Origin: Bigelowiella natans CCMP2755
Lineage: Eukaryota > Cercozoa > Chlorarachniophyceae
Reading direction: 5' to 3'
DNA: 64,000 nucleotides
Assembly (NCBI GenBank): GCA_000320545.1
Contig: ADNK01000021.1
Location: forward strand, 1-64,000
Made by a program: the position numbers and the translations under genes. Position 1 is the stretch's first letter, and each line of letters opens with the position of its first letter. Under the pieces are notes generated by a model. The model was not told the DNA's origin, made no database searches, and saw only the letters and a list, made by a program, of their open reading frames with translations. This document shows positions 1-13,450 of this stretch, one piece after another.

Positions 1-441
1 TGAAGTAGATGCCAGCGAACAGAATAGCAGTTGACAAGAAACTCTGGATCAGGAACGATGGCGATACCTGGCGACGTGCGAGGGGAGGATCATGGATGAT
101 GAGAAGAAGTGCCCTTTCCATCATCATCATCATCATCATCATTATCATTATCATCGTCATCACCCACTCCGGCAGGATGTATGTATTATCATCAATCCAT
201 CTTACGATATGCGAAACTAGGCAAGCACAACGGCATCATCTGCTGCAGCACGGGCACCTCGTTCGAGTTCGCCTTTTGCACCAGTCGAGTCGACGTGAGC
301 AAGATCATAAACATCATCAGCACTTGGACCGTTATGCTCTAATATGCAGATATGTAAATATCAATGTAAGTATGCATGTATGCATGCGGCGGAAGGGTGA
401 GAAGAAGAAGAAGAAGAAGAAGAAGAAGAAGAAGAAGAAGA
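1..441. repeat. Tandem duplication, copy 1 (left edge of window)
   Basis: Bases 1-441 read the same as 1235-1675, an offset of 1234 bases. The match ends on the right inside a GAA microsatellite, after which the two copies diverge. On the left it is cut by the window edge, so the true unit may be longer. It contains two minus-strand exon candidates with hydrophobic translations, so a coding segment has been duplicated. Confidence 0.9.
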
Positions 442-611
442 AAAGGATGTGTAGATATGCACATCCCCCCCCCCTTGACCCTATTTTTTTGTGGCAAACG
501 TCCTTTTAGTTCCCTACACCCCCCCCCCCCCCCGGCTATTGTTACCTGCACTGATATCGAGAAGTAGAGCAAGGTCCCTGGAAGAATACAGCAAACAGAT
601 CGGGAAAAGTG

Positions 612-652
<41 letters not shown>

Positions 653-1758
653 GTAAAATACGAAAGCATACTCAGGATAAATATATTCGGAATGGTGATT
701 CAGGGTCGCGCGTTATCTGAGGCGAAAACTTAGATGATGCTTTTTATCTCTGCATGACGCCTTTATCATCATCGGTGTCCTCCGTAATAACATGAGGATT
801 TGCATGAATTATATCCATGATTATGTTGCAATGTTCTCGTCTTAGGGCAGCAGAATGGCGCTCCCTCCTCTCTTCTGCTTGCTATTATATATATATGGAG
901 GTGGCTCTCCATCATAGTTGTAGTTGGGAGGGTACCAGCGACAGCAAATACTTCATTGCTCTGATGTTCACTGTAGCTTCGAAACGCATTTCTGTTAAGA
1001 ATAGAAGGGTGGAAAGTGGCAGACGATGAGGAGGAGGGGAGGAGAGGCATTTGTCCTATGATTTCCAATTCCCTTTGTTCACGGTATTCTATCTTCTATG
1101 ACAATTACTGGTGGTGGTGGTGGTGGTGGTGGTGGTGGTAGTAGTAGTAGTGGCAGGAGTAGGAGGAGGTAGAGGAGGAGGAGGAGGAGGAGAAAGAGCA
1201 GAGATAAGACCGTACTTATTTATGAGCATGAGTGTGAAGTAGATGCCAGCGAACAGAATAGCAGTTGACAAGAAACTCTGGATCAGGAACGATGGCGATA
1301 CCTGGCGACGTGCGAGGGGAGGATCATGGATGATGAGAAGAAGTGCCCTTTCCATCATCATCATCATCATCATCATTATCATTATCATCGTCATCACCCA
1401 CTCCGGCAGGATGTATGTATTATCATCAATCCATCTTACGATATGCGAAACTAGGCAAGCACAACGGCATCATCTGCTGCAGCACGGGCACCTCGTTCGA
1501 GTTCGCCTTTTGCACCAGTCGAGTCGACGTGAGCAAGATCATAAACATCATCAGCACTTGGACCGTTATGCTCTAATATGCAGATATGTAAATATCAATG
1601 TAAGTATGCATGTATGCATGCGGCGGAAGGGTGAGAAGAAGAAGAAGAAGAAGAAGAAGAAGAAGAAGAAGAAGAATAAGGAGAATAGCAGCATGTGTCC
1701 GTCCGCAGCATAACATGAATTGGTAGATATTGTTGCTTGCGAGCCACTGTCACAAGAA

Positions 1759-1796
<38 letters not shown>

Positions 1797-2104
1797 GTTA
1801 TTTTCTACTGCTACTGCTGTCTCGTAGTACCCCAATAATGGCTGGCACATCCTTCTCCGTCCCTTCATCGAACGGGTTATTCTCACCCAGGAAGATGGAC
1901 ACAGCGATCATCTCCACACACACGCTGAGTTTTGGTGGTTTTGCCAGACGGCACATTGTTACTATATCATACTTCTTCTTCGAAAAGGATTCTCTTACGG
2001 CAATAATACCTGACGAGGAAAAGAAAGCGAATCGCCAGCTTCCGCGTATATTCAAAGCCAGGCACCTTTTTGGTTGTTCGGGAAGCGACGACGACGACGA
2101 CGAC
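1..2104 (-). CDS. Partial multi-exon membrane protein, channel-like (runs off left edge)
   Basis: Several minus-strand stretches have coding character and splice signals. Near 2095-2037 one reads VPGFEYTRKLAIRFLFLVR and ends at a GTATTA donor. Near 1926-1891 another reads VCVEMIAVSIFLG before GTGAGA. Near 1570-1455 and 336-220, in the duplicated block, another reads ITVQVLMMFMILLTSTRLVQ. Near 1281-1240 and 47-1 another reads SFLSTAILFAGIYF. Near 999-947 another reads NAFRSYSEHQSNEVFAVA. These look like successive TM helices. The first resembles the opening TM of the K+ channel gene immediately to the right, so a diverged channel paralog is possible, but no pore motif was seen inside the window. 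Exon joins were not phase-checked throughout, and the start is not fixed. Confidence 0.35.
1235..1675. repeat. Tandem duplication, copy 2
   Basis: Second copy of the segment at 1-441. No mismatch was seen over the non-microsatellite part, so the duplication is either very recent or an assembly artefact such as two haplotypes joined in series. The flanks differ: left of 1235 lie GGA/TGG repeats, right of 1675 unique sequence then a TG repeat. Confidence 0.9.
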
Positions 2105-2798
2105 GTGAGTACTACGTCATTACGATATGATGGGACAGCAAGATGATGCGAAACCCGATGTATCACTACGTGGCATGCATTGCAGATGTGCCTATTATCT
2201 ATCGGTATCATATATGCTTCAGCGAAAACTACTATACACAGCAGCTACACACTTTGGTGCGCAGCCACTTGAATACTCGTCCGAGAGCACCTAACGATCG
2301 TTATTGTTGTTGTAAATTGAATCGGTGTATTCATTCATTCATTCATTCTTCTTCTTCTTCTTGCACCAGAATGCCAAACAAACACTTATCGTCATGGTTC
2401 AAGGACAACAATATAAGACATCCAAATGAGGAAAAATCTCTCAAATACACCCCAAAGTGTTCGCTCTCAAGAGCAGGAAAAAGGGGAGGGGGAGGGAGAC
2501 GGGATACGGATAGCAACAGCGGAGACAAGGACGGCAGAAGAATAAAAATTATTGCGCGCATAGATACAATACACACGTACACACGCTTGGATTATAGTCC
2601 TTCACGTAGTTTACGAGTTGATTTCCATATTCAGCAGCAGCAATTTGTGCCAAATATCAAGCTGTATTTTATTTCTCTCGCTCCCGCCCCCTTCCTGTAC
2701 TAATCCCGTCCCTCCTCCTCCTCCTCCTCCTCCTCCTCCTCCTCCTCCCCCCCTCTATCATGTCTTCTCGCTTTCTCCTTCCTCTAAGCAATCCATAC

Positions 2799-3166
2799 CT
2801 CTTCTCGGCCGGAAGTTGCTGCGATTGAGCTCTGCTAGGATTTGGTTGCGCTGAGAAGTATCAGAGGGATATGCAGTGTCATATATCATCATCATCATTG
2901 TCGTCGTCGTCGTCGTCGTCGTCGTGGTGCTGCAGTTGAACTTAGTAGTAGTAGTAGTAGTGGTAGTAGTGGTGGTAGTAGTATGAGAACGTCGAATAGG
3001 AGGAGGCACTTTGCAACAACAACAGTAGTCATAGCAGCAGCGAAAATATAGTGCTTGTTTTTGTTATAGACGACCTCACGGAATTGGTGCAGGCATATCA
3101 CGAAGAAGCCAACATTATAGCTGTAGCAGTAGTAGGGAAGAATAGAATAATAGGATAGTAGTAGTC

Positions 3167-3197
<31 letters not shown>

Positions 3198-3431
3198 GGT
3201 GGGTTGATGAGAGGATGAGGAGAGAGACAGACACGAGAAGAAGAAGAAGAAGAAGAAGAGAGGACGAAAATACGATCAACATTCACAATGGTGATATGAA
3301 AGAAGAGGATTCTCGATTTGTCGTTGTTTGTGGTCAGTGTAGGAGAGCCTCCTTTTCTCCACGCTATCCCTGCTTGATATCCAATCCTTCCACTGCTAAC
3401 CAGCGTTATTCTCAATATCCTGTTACTTTTT

Positions 3432-3478
<47 letters not shown>

Positions 3479-3828
3479 CTCACATACATCATCCCGACGA
3501 GCATTTGAATGGAGGAAAGCGTGACCGCCGCCCAATGGTTCGCGACGACATCACCGAAACCGACTCCAGTCATTGTCGCGGTCGAGAAATATAGGCAACG
3601 AATTCCTGTATGCGTGTATGTATGTGTGTATGTTATTGAGTACACACGTATAAACGAGCAAATCACTGGGAGGGGGGGGGGGGTTGCATAAGTAGCTGGT
3701 CGATTGATTGCTGCTCATTGGGAGGAGTGCTGCTCATTTGTTGTGTGATTGTGATTGGAGTGTATATATAGTATTGTATCTGGCGCATGACTGCATATTT
3801 AGATAATATGTACACAGACAAATACCAA

Positions 3829-3864
<36 letters not shown>

Positions 3865-6010
3865 ACCCATAATCAGCACGTCAGGTTGCTCGAAATCATC
3901 TTCCATTCCTGTGAATACACCACAACGTGGCAAAGTTACGTTGTATTACGACAGCAAAACGTCGTGTCCTTACGTCATCAAATGCTCCTCCCTCTCTCCA
4001 ATCATCATCATCATCATCCTTATCATCATCGTCACCACCCTCTACTTGCAGAGTACTACCAGTTCGTATTATGGAGGATTGATCTACGGTGCAGATGAGA
4101 AAATACGCCTGCATGATGATAATATTGTAGCCAACGGTCAAGACTATCATCGTAAATGACAACACAAAGAAGCACAGGACGGTGGGAGAATGCGTGTGTG
4201 TGTGTGTGTGTGTGTGTGTCAGACCCCTGCAAAAGCGGAGAGGGTGGCGAAGAAGACTTTGAACATGTTGCTAAGGAAGCAAGGGGCGTGTTAATTTCAC
4301 ATCAGAGCAACGGGTTCTATTACAAACCAAACCCCATATCACCAAATCTTTTCTTCTTACCGACGAGGACTCGAATTCACACACCCTCACTACGCACGTA
4401 CGCACACCATGCAGGAAGTATCACAAAAGAATTATGACAAACCCTTCCCTTCTAAATCGCACATTCGTAGCATCACAACTCACGTCACCCTGGCTGCGAG
4501 AGATTGGACCGGAAGTCGCGTGCGATCTGGGTCGTCGACAAAAGGAGGTGGAGGAGCGAGGGGATTCAATGAATAGACAGAAACGCTTCGAGGGTCTCTC
4601 GACGATGGTAAAAAAAGCAGAGCAGTGTGTCTGAAGCTAATCAGATGCTGCGAAAAGGTGCGCTAAGCCATTACAAGTCAAAAACCACCAACAGTTCCCC
4701 CCCCCCCCCCCCCCCCCCGGTCTGACCCCCGTGTGGTTATCGAACATCTCATCCTCCTATCAAGACCTGAATTGTCGCGAAGATGACCATTCCGCATGCA
4801 ACGCACTGGATCACGGCGCATAAGCTGGAGGACATACATATACAATAACAACAACAACAACAATATTCAGACTAAGAATGTCTTTAGCTGCAAAGCCTGT
4901 TTTGTTCTCTCTCTTGATAATTTTGGTGTTTTTCTGCTGTCCCCCCTCTATAATCTCATCTTGCCTCCCTCTGTACATCTTCTAGTTGTACTCAATCACC
5001 ACCACCATCACCATCGTCGATCGACCATCTTTTGTAATGCAGGACAGCGATGAGGGCTGCGATTCGCTAGATTAAATACCTGATGATGAGAGCAGCATCT
5101 TCAGGATATGGACCGTCGTCCTCACCCCCCTTGTCGCCTTTATGATGGTATCCACCCTTCTTCGCGCCAAAGTAAGCCGGATTTATCAGGTAGACGGACA
5201 TGACCATGAGTGCCTGACATGTACAAACACGACAACGACAACGACAACAACAACGACAAAGACCTCACTATTGTGCTAGCGATAATCCCCATTTGGATGC
5301 TTTGGTAGTAGCGATGGCAATAATGGTGGTTTTGAGTGGTGCTTGCTGCTATACTTGTCGAAAAATAAATGTATCCCGTTTGAAATAAGCTCTCCGAACT
5401 TACAAGCTTATGCAAGGAACGCGCGGGCTTACTCACCTCGAGCAGAATAGAGACAGACATCCCCCCCGTGTAGCATACCAACGCCAAACTAGCATGCCAA
5501 CCGCTAAATAGAAGTCAAAATAATCCATCTTCATCAATGTCATACATGGAAAGAAGAGAAATGAAGAAATCACAAATGGATGGTGTCATGATTATCATTA
5601 TCATTAATTTGTATTTGCCGGCACCTTCCATGTGTCATTCGTCTCCAAATCCGCTCCAGGTACTTGCGTTGAGAGAAATAAAAAAAAAAAACCATTATCC
5701 ACAAGGGATTCCAAAAGATTTCAGTATTAGAAAGGTTTTTTGCCCAGAATTGTCGCGAATTTACACTCTTATGGCCAACAACTCAAAAGCTAAAATTACA
5801 CACCCTTGTTTCCACATCGGTACTGTCATCATCCTCCTCGTGCTCGATTCTCATTCCCGTTTTAAAGTCACCATCTACGATGATGACATCCTGGCTCCAG
5901 CGCGTCCTCTTTGTCATTGGAGGTACAAGGAGAGATGTGTCTGCTTCTTCCTTTGCTCCTCCTCCTTCAACATCCTTTTCCTTCCGGGGATTGTCCGTCG
6001 TAGTACTCAT
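2799..6010 (-). CDS. Six-TM K+ channel-like protein (pore motif TMTGVGFGD); C-terminus unresolved
   Basis: A potassium channel of the Ion_trans_2/voltage-gated superfamily that would sit in a membrane and pass K+. The pore exon (3605-3488) reads YFSTATMTGVGFGD, the classic selectivity filter T-x-G-x-G-F-G-D, followed by the start of the inner helix. A GTATGTGAG donor joins in frame to 3120-3075 (IYNVGFFVICLHQFRE, inner helix) and 2850-2799 (RNQILAELNRSNF). Upstream hydrophobic exons fit S1-S5: 5503-5437 (LALVCYTGGMSVSILLE), 5213 leftward (ALMVMSVYLINPAYFG), about 4817-4761 (CAVIQCVACGMVIFATIQ) and about 4278-4230 (MFKVFFATLSAFAG). The first exon, 6010-5804, is acidic and begins MSTTTDNPRKEKDVEGG. 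Joins around 4100-4220 are uncertain, because a long CA repeat occupies the intron and one donor would have to be GC. No cyclic-nucleotide or EF-hand domain was recognised. Further exons left of 2799 are likely. Confidence 0.6.
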
Positions 6011-8720
6011 TCCATCGTTGCTCTTTGGGCCGAGTGCAAAGCTTGACTTGCTGCTGTCTCCTTTACGTTCTATAGTGTAGAAAGGATGCTGAACTTAATC
6101 GGTATCTTAATGATGGAGGTAAGCTTTCGTGTTACCATCTTCACTCTCAGTCATCCGCTCGTAATTGGGGGATTGCATTTGGAATCGATCCAATTCCATC
6201 CAATGCACTGATGCTTCCTTAGATAGCGTCACATTTCAATGGTCAGTCCACACACTCCCTCCTCTTCCCTCTTCTGTGTGTTGTGTTGTGTTGTGTGGTG
6301 TGGTGTGGTGTAGTGTGAGAGAAATGAAATGTGTGGGTGCACAAATTTTAAGTTGTGCCTACTCCCCAATCCTTGATGAATGACATGTAAAATACTCAAA
6401 ACGCACGAGCACGACGAGGTACCTTTGATAACCGGTAAGGAGAGAAGCTCCTCGGAATCCCCCCGCGTTTGAAAGGTCCTGCTCCTCCCCGCTGCTCGAG
6501 ATTCGCTGCTCGAGATGGGCTGGAACACAGATTCTTGCCGGTTTTTTTTGTTTTTACGCCAAGTACAAAACCTAGACGCATAGGAAATATCCAGGGCATT
6601 TTCGGTTTTTAAAAGTTCGCTTGCGACAAATTCATGTTGCTTTTGACCATTTCAAATGAACTGAAAATCACCAGATTGCTTGGTCCTGAAATTTGGCACT
6701 AAAAACAATGAAACTAGGAACGGAGGAGTGGCTACAGTGCCATTCTTGATTCCTTTTGGTTTCACTAGATAGTCCTCACTAAAGTTAGTTCGAGGCACTG
6801 CGTTTCGTACACTGCAAATGTCTTGCCACATTTTGGAAATGTAGTTCTTCATCATTGTTCATTGTTCATTGTTCATTGCTTGGCTAGATCCGGGTCCACT
6901 CTGCCGGCACCAAAAATTGTCTGACCACTCCAGTGGGCGTTTCGACTGATTTGACAATGTCTGGGGTCAGGCCAGTTCGTTGAGTGGCACACAAAGGGCT
7001 TGTTTGAGTCAAGCTAGCAAGGTGAGTGCCGCTTGGGTTCGTGTTTCCACGATGCTGCAGGGTTTCAAAAAGCAATGGAGCACACATTGACAAACGATGA
7101 AAAAGAACGTTGTCGTTTGTCAGGTGTTGGTGTTGGTTCAATTGTCAAATGGCACGATTTCTTCACGCGTGCAAGCGTTGACGAAACGTTGTTCAACACC
7201 AGGCGATGGCGCCTGAACTGCACTCTCAGTGATGTGCCGCAGCAAAGTGTCCAATTCAACGTTGTCAAGTGTTGTGCCACTTCCTTTCACGACACAAGGA
7301 AGCTGTCTCGCGATGCTGCCGAAGTTGCATGCAATGCTTCGGCTGCACTCTCGTTTCGTGCTGGTTGCTTGTCGCAGCCAGGCAGCTAGTGAACGCCCGC
7401 ACATTGCTCTGGCGCTCTGGCGCTGCTGCTGCTGCAACCACACGCTTCCCTGCGCGGTCCAGATGTGCAAGCACTCCTGCAACTGAGAAACTCCTTCTTG
7501 CCTGCGCGCCTTGGGGTCCAAGACAGGAGGAGTGTCATCCACTGACAATGAAGTCTGCAAGACTTTCCGCCGTGCAATCACAAGACTTGACGACCAAGCC
7601 AGTGGCAAGCTAGCAAGCCCCCAATTGATTCTTTCTTCACCTCGATTCACAGGTGTTGCTGGTCCGATGCTTCACTGCTTTGGACTGCTGTGAAACGTGT
7701 TGCTTCACACGATACTCTGCACAGCTCTTCTCCTCCTGCTACCAACAGCTTCCACCATGTTGCAGAATTGGCACGCGTCGTTCGTGTGTCTCCGACACAC
7801 GCTACTGTGACTGTCGTGCAATTGCTGGACGGCAGGCAACTGACTTCGACATGCTCTGGATGCTGCGCACATGCAGAGCATGGGCAATTGTTCGCATTGC
7901 ATTTTGTTTCTTCACATTTGCGTGCACACCAATGAATCACACGTTTGCACAAGCGATGAGGATGTGAGCATTTTTAGATGTTGGCTGTTCAATCAATCCC
8001 GCAATCGGGCTCACATCAGACACATTAATCATTGACTATCTTAACAATTTCATTTTGCGATCTGCTGCAAGATTGCTTGAGTAATAGTGCAAGAATGTAC
8101 TCCAGAACTCTCCATGAAGTCCGAAAATAAGCCCAATGTCAACATCGCCTTTCGTTTATGCTCTTCAGTACCTTGAACAGCAGAATTGTGAGGGCATTAG
8201 TGTTTGCTTATAGGCATGACTTTAGTTCAAGTATCTTTGTAGATACACATCACACATCACACACACACACACACACATTGTATGTGGGTGTGTGACAAGT
8301 ACTTAATATGCATATGTGCTCAAATTTCAATCTGTCTATGCTGCTCACCTGTCAAACGATACAGTCGCAACAAATTCTCACAAGAAACTCCGCTCGGATT
8401 CGGGCCATACTCATCTCCCTGAAAAGAAGGTTGTGGCTTCATGTGTGGTTTGCGTGGCAAATTCGTAGCAAAACGCTGCAGATCGAGAACTGAAAATCAC
8501 CATACTACCAACAAATAACCTTGCAAAACGAATGCAAATTACTCATTTTTGCCTATATACGAACAAGCACAAAAACGATACGTTATCCTGACATACCTCC
8601 TCCTTTAAGCGGAGAAGCACTTTTGGGTTCTCAAATCTGGCATTTCCAGTCCAATATCCGCCATGTCTAACATGTATATCAAATTCAAAAGTCAAAACGT
8701 AGTACTATGTACGAATAAGG

Positions 8721-8762
<42 letters not shown>

Positions 8763-8864
8763 CTGAGAAGATAGAGCCATCTACCAAATGCCACAACAAG
8801 AATTGGTCGAAGTAGATGATGATCTTACGTATGTGTGTATGTGTGTGTGTGTGTGTGTGTGTGG
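6011..8864. other. Gene-poor block, two sequence textures
   Basis: No gene recognised. Bases 6011-6850 are ordinary AT-moderate spacer with a TGTGG-type run near 6275-6315. Bases 6854-6878 carry a tandem heptamer (ATTGTTC). Bases about 6880-7970 change texture: GC-richer, dense in TTG/CAA and TGC/GCA, with several frames open on both strands (up to 170 codons on the minus strand) and no recognisable protein. Bases 7970-8864 return to AT-rich spacer with CA and GA runs (8262-8277, 8721-8760, 8833-8862). Confidence 0.5.
6880..7970. other. Compositionally distinct block, possible decayed element
   Basis: This stretch lacks the microsatellites that fill its surroundings and has few stops in several frames on both strands, which suggests composition and not coding. 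Similar texture recurs near 37540-38140 and 55140-56240. No terminal repeats, transposase or polymerase signatures were found. It could be an old insertion or an isochore-like patch. Confidence 0.3.
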
Positions 8865-9502
8865 TCATCGAAGCATGTACGACAAACCGATGATCGAAGA
8901 ATTGGGCATCCTGTCGTTGTTGTACTCTGATGGTAAGCGAAAACCAAACACATCAAAATAGCTATCAAACACAGAGATACAGATATTATTCCCTCTACGA
9001 AATACCCCTATCTTATCAAAAGACCAGAGCAGAAGAATACATGGAGAAAGCTCTTTAAACACGTCACTTACAACGCAAAGGAGGACAACATCATCAGGAG
9101 AGCATCAACTACCGAACGGCCCACTTGAGGTAACAATCTTCCCCGAGATGTCGCGGCGGCGGCGTCCCCCCCCCCAACTCGTGCATGTCTAGAAGAGCCC
9201 TCACGAAATATGCATAGTCGGTGATGGAGGGTGGAGCTCCCGATGAAGCGGACGTCCTTCGTTCACGAACGTACGTGCGAACGAGTGGGAGGCCAACGTC
9301 ATCATCACCATGATCATCATAGCTTTGATAACGTCGTCGGGTATCATCACTATCATCTTTGTTGTCCCCATGGCCATCCATATAACCGCTGCCGTTGTTG
9401 TCGCCCCCTCCTCCAGAGCACATGAATTTCTTCATTCCACCTGTGAAGGGTATCAAATGTGCAGATTTGCGTTTAGATCTCTCGCTATCGTTCAAGGGCC
9501 CG

Positions 9503-9539
<37 letters not shown>

Positions 9540-9897
9540 TTTTCCTTGGATCTCTTCCCTTGAATCTCTTTACTTGAATCTGCACGTGGATGATGATATT
9601 GTCTCACTACCTAAAATAGCTGTCGCTTCTGAGAGCACCTCATCCTCATCCTCATGTGATAACCGATGAAAGATCCAGCTGACAATACCTTCCCGGGCAG
9701 CAAGGCCATCGTAGAGCATCGACGAAGAAGAAGGTATTGCCTTTTTCACAAGCCGCAGTAGCTGTTTAAGGTGTATCATCCACACGACGAAGAAGGCAAC
9801 AAACATGAGCGCGAGCTCAGAATCATCGATTATCATCGTCCATTTTTATATTTCTCTTCATCACAAATCGTTTAGTGCGTGAAAATCGTTTACACAT

Positions 9898-9944
<47 letters not shown>

Positions 9945-12031
9945 TTGTAATTCGAGATCAAACGCACCAATATCACCCTACAGAGAGCCGAAACGGCGAG
10001 AGCATTCCAAGCAAATACAGCCTGCGTAGTTTTAGGGAAAAAAAAGAGGGAAAGGGATCCTAATGGACGTTTGGATAGATGGCTATTTAGAGGGAGAAAT
10101 CACAAGCACAATATTGTGTGTGCACCGCACGCACTATGACGGAATAGTCATCACCGATTTGTCTAGGATCCCATTCTTCGGTTTGATTGTCCTCGAGCTT
10201 CTTCTCAGCTGCTCCTATCACAAAGAAAGCATAAAGAAAGCATTAGGTATACATAGTAGTGTGAGCGAGAAAGGGATGATATACTGACAGGTTTCTCTCT
10301 CTCCCCCCCCCCCCCCTCCAAGTCACCCCATGTAACATAGTCCATGACAAATATATCTATGCATTCATAGCGGCAGCAGCACCACCGCGGAAGACATCCA
10401 GCCAGGATCACCTTTACAGCTTGTATCGCGTGTGCAATCGACGTGTGGCTTTTGTTCAGCTTCAGCGCCAGATCCTACAAACACAAAAGAAGTATTACAA
10501 GACCGTACCCCTATGCTGTGCTTTCATCAAGGCGTGACCTCTATCGAGTATTTAGGGGCAAGCAAGCGCCCGTTGGGCAATGGCGACATCGGCGATTTTC
10601 GAGCCCCCGACTGAAACGAGAATATTCACAGGAGAGCAGAGATAAGGAGGAGGAGAAGGAGGAGGAGAAGAGACGTTAATACAGGTTCCTTCATGCTGTT
10701 TCAGAATAATAAAAAAGGATTCCATAAATCCCTCCATGGGGATAAGAGAACATAGCGATGATGACTCCGGCTCTGCGAAACGCCTCATGATCGGTTTGCC
10801 TCACAATTTTTCATCACACCGTACCTCCTCTTCTTGTTGTTGTTGTTGTTCCGCCGTGAACATGCCGAAGTATAGAGCAAACACACTTGCCTTCCACCGA
10901 GAATCAACCTACAGCAGGATGATTAATATAATATATCAAGACCGACGAGGCTACCCTCTATTCCTTCTTCTTCTGCAGCAGCTAAAGCATGGCATCCTGC
11001 TGGACATTCATTCATTCTTCGCACAAATAAACAGCACCCACCGCTAGTTTCAGGTCATGAAGCGTCCAGAAGTAGGGAGATCCCGGAGGCTTGTGTCCTG
11101 ATATTTTTTCTCCATCTTCATCATCGCCGCCGCTCGTAATGATGTTGTCAATTCTGTTGTCATCTCTGCCGTTGTTGCTGCTGCCCTCGTTCCCTGTACC
11201 ATTCATGCTGTTCGTCGCTATGCCCCTCCTCCTCCCTTTGTTTTTTGTTGGCTGAGCGGTAGCACCTCGGCCAGCCATCACAAGCTACAATCATTAAAAC
11301 CAAAGAATACATGGGGAGGTCAGCAGCAGCAGCCGACGTATTTTAAATGCTATTCTTGGAGTCGTTGACTAAGCAAAGCTTGATCACATGCATTCCATGA
11401 TGTTAGATAGTAGTAGTAGTATAGTAGTAGTATAGTAGTAGTAGTAGTAGTAGTAGCAGCCAAAAGTGTCGTGTTATACGTATATGCAACTATGGAGAGA
11501 AAAACAAGACGAGAAAGAGAGTGGAGAGGGCTCTAGAAATGATTGACCACATAATCTTCCCCATTTGCTGCAGTCTTCGCGGTTCCACTCTCCTTCTCCT
11601 CCTTCTCCATGTCAAGGTGGTAGTGATGATACTCCCAGTAGCTGCTATTCCTTCTCCGCCTTCTGTACAGAGAACGAATGTAATGGAGCGTGGAGAGCAT
11701 GCCCTCGCTAAGTGCATAGATAGTGGCGGGAGAAGGGGGATTGCAGTGCCTTTGAGCAGGAGGGTGAAGGGGAGGAGAAGGGGGGAGAGAATGTTGCTCA
11801 AGATCATTCACGATAGTTAAGTTGTTATGTTCCGTGAGAGCTGCTGCTGCCGCTGGCCAGTGGAGGCGAAGGTTATCCGCGAGATGATACAGAAGTAAGG
11901 CGTTCTTCGGACAGGGGAGGAAGGGTCAGAGCGGAGAGTGATGTTTGATTAGTAGTAGGAAAGTAAGTAGTAGTAGTAGTAGTAGCAGCAGTAGTAGTTT
12001 TCTTGGCCAGAACTCCTAGCTCTACTCATAT

Positions 12032-12073
<42 letters not shown>

Positions 12074-12083
12074 TCAAACATAG

Positions 12084-12123
<40 letters not shown>

Positions 12124-12371
12124 GCACACAAACATTAGCTTCCTAAATCTATCAGACCTCCCTGAGCGGCTTTTCGAATTCCGGATAGCTCCACTGGTGA
12201 GATGACGATGTGGTTGTTGTTGATGCACACGATACAACAAAAAGAAGGAGGAGGCATAGAAGAAGAAGAAGAAGAAGAAGAAGAAGAAGAAGAAATGTCT
12301 ATAAAGATAAGGAGACCACCTTCACCGGTGGATCGAAGCGTATTCGCTAATCATCGATGCACATCAAACTA

Positions 12372-12412
<41 letters not shown>

Positions 12413-12535
12413 ACTTGCCCATATCCTCACCTCCCCTCTGATTACGATGATGCAAAGTGTTGCGGAGTGTTACGATCTATTGCAGTGTTCTCCTTCCCCT
12501 TTTTGTCGTTTCTTGTATGTTTGTTTTGTGTTCGT

Positions 12536-12609
<74 letters not shown>

Positions 12610-12923
12610 ATTCTTCTTCCTAGCTGCTGCTGCTGCTTATGTGATGATGTTACCCCCTCGCTCAACGAGTGTCTGAAGGCACCTCCATTCACGTGGTCGA
12701 ATATTTCATTGGAGACGATGGCTTTAAGTGCACGCGTGGCAATGGCCAAGCTTTCCGATTGACTGGCGATGTTCTCGTGATATCTGCTTGGTGTCAGGAC
12801 GGGGAGGGAAGATGGTAAGAACCGGGGGGGGGAGAGGAGAAAGAAAGAGACCCTTCGTGTCGATGTACGTCTGATGTTGTTTGTGCGAATATGAGTGCAT
12901 GTGCGTGATTTTGTGTGTGTGTT

Positions 12924-12963
<40 letters not shown>

Positions 12964-13416
12964 CTGCATCATCGACCAACGACGCCAGCATCGACTTGTT
13001 AAACGACAACCAAGAACAACATACAACGATGTTCTTTGCGCTTTCAGTTCATATCACATCATATGATATTATATGCGGAAATAAGAGGGCAAAGGTGACC
13101 ATCAACATCACTACCTATGCAAGTAGCCGATGCGAGACAGGTGGAGAAACTTCATCGGCTTCGAGTCCAGGAAGCCTCCTAGATGGAGAGCGGGGGGAGG
13201 GGGCGGGGGAGGATGAGATGAAAAGCGAATTGGAATAAGAACCCTACTTTTTGCAGCGCAGGTCATCGCATGCTAGATGATGTGTAGAGAGCCAAATCGA
13301 AGAGGACTCAATGCTGCACTATGGCAAACAAACTATGTCGCAAATCATCTACTTGTGGATGTTGTCGTCAACTGCTCGTTTGTCTCCGACCATATACACA
13401 CTACAAGTACTACTGG

Positions 13417-13450
<34 letters not shown>

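Noticed and set aside
398-441. Poly-Lys/poly-Arg/poly-Ile frames in the microsatellites across the window (for example the 166-codon frame at 9-509)
   Set aside because: These are translations of GAA, CT, CA, ATC and similar repeats, not genes.
7138-7650. 170-codon minus-strand open frame in the 6.9-8.0 kb block
   Set aside because: Several frames on both strands are open over the same stretch, there is no recognisable domain, and the openness follows from composition.
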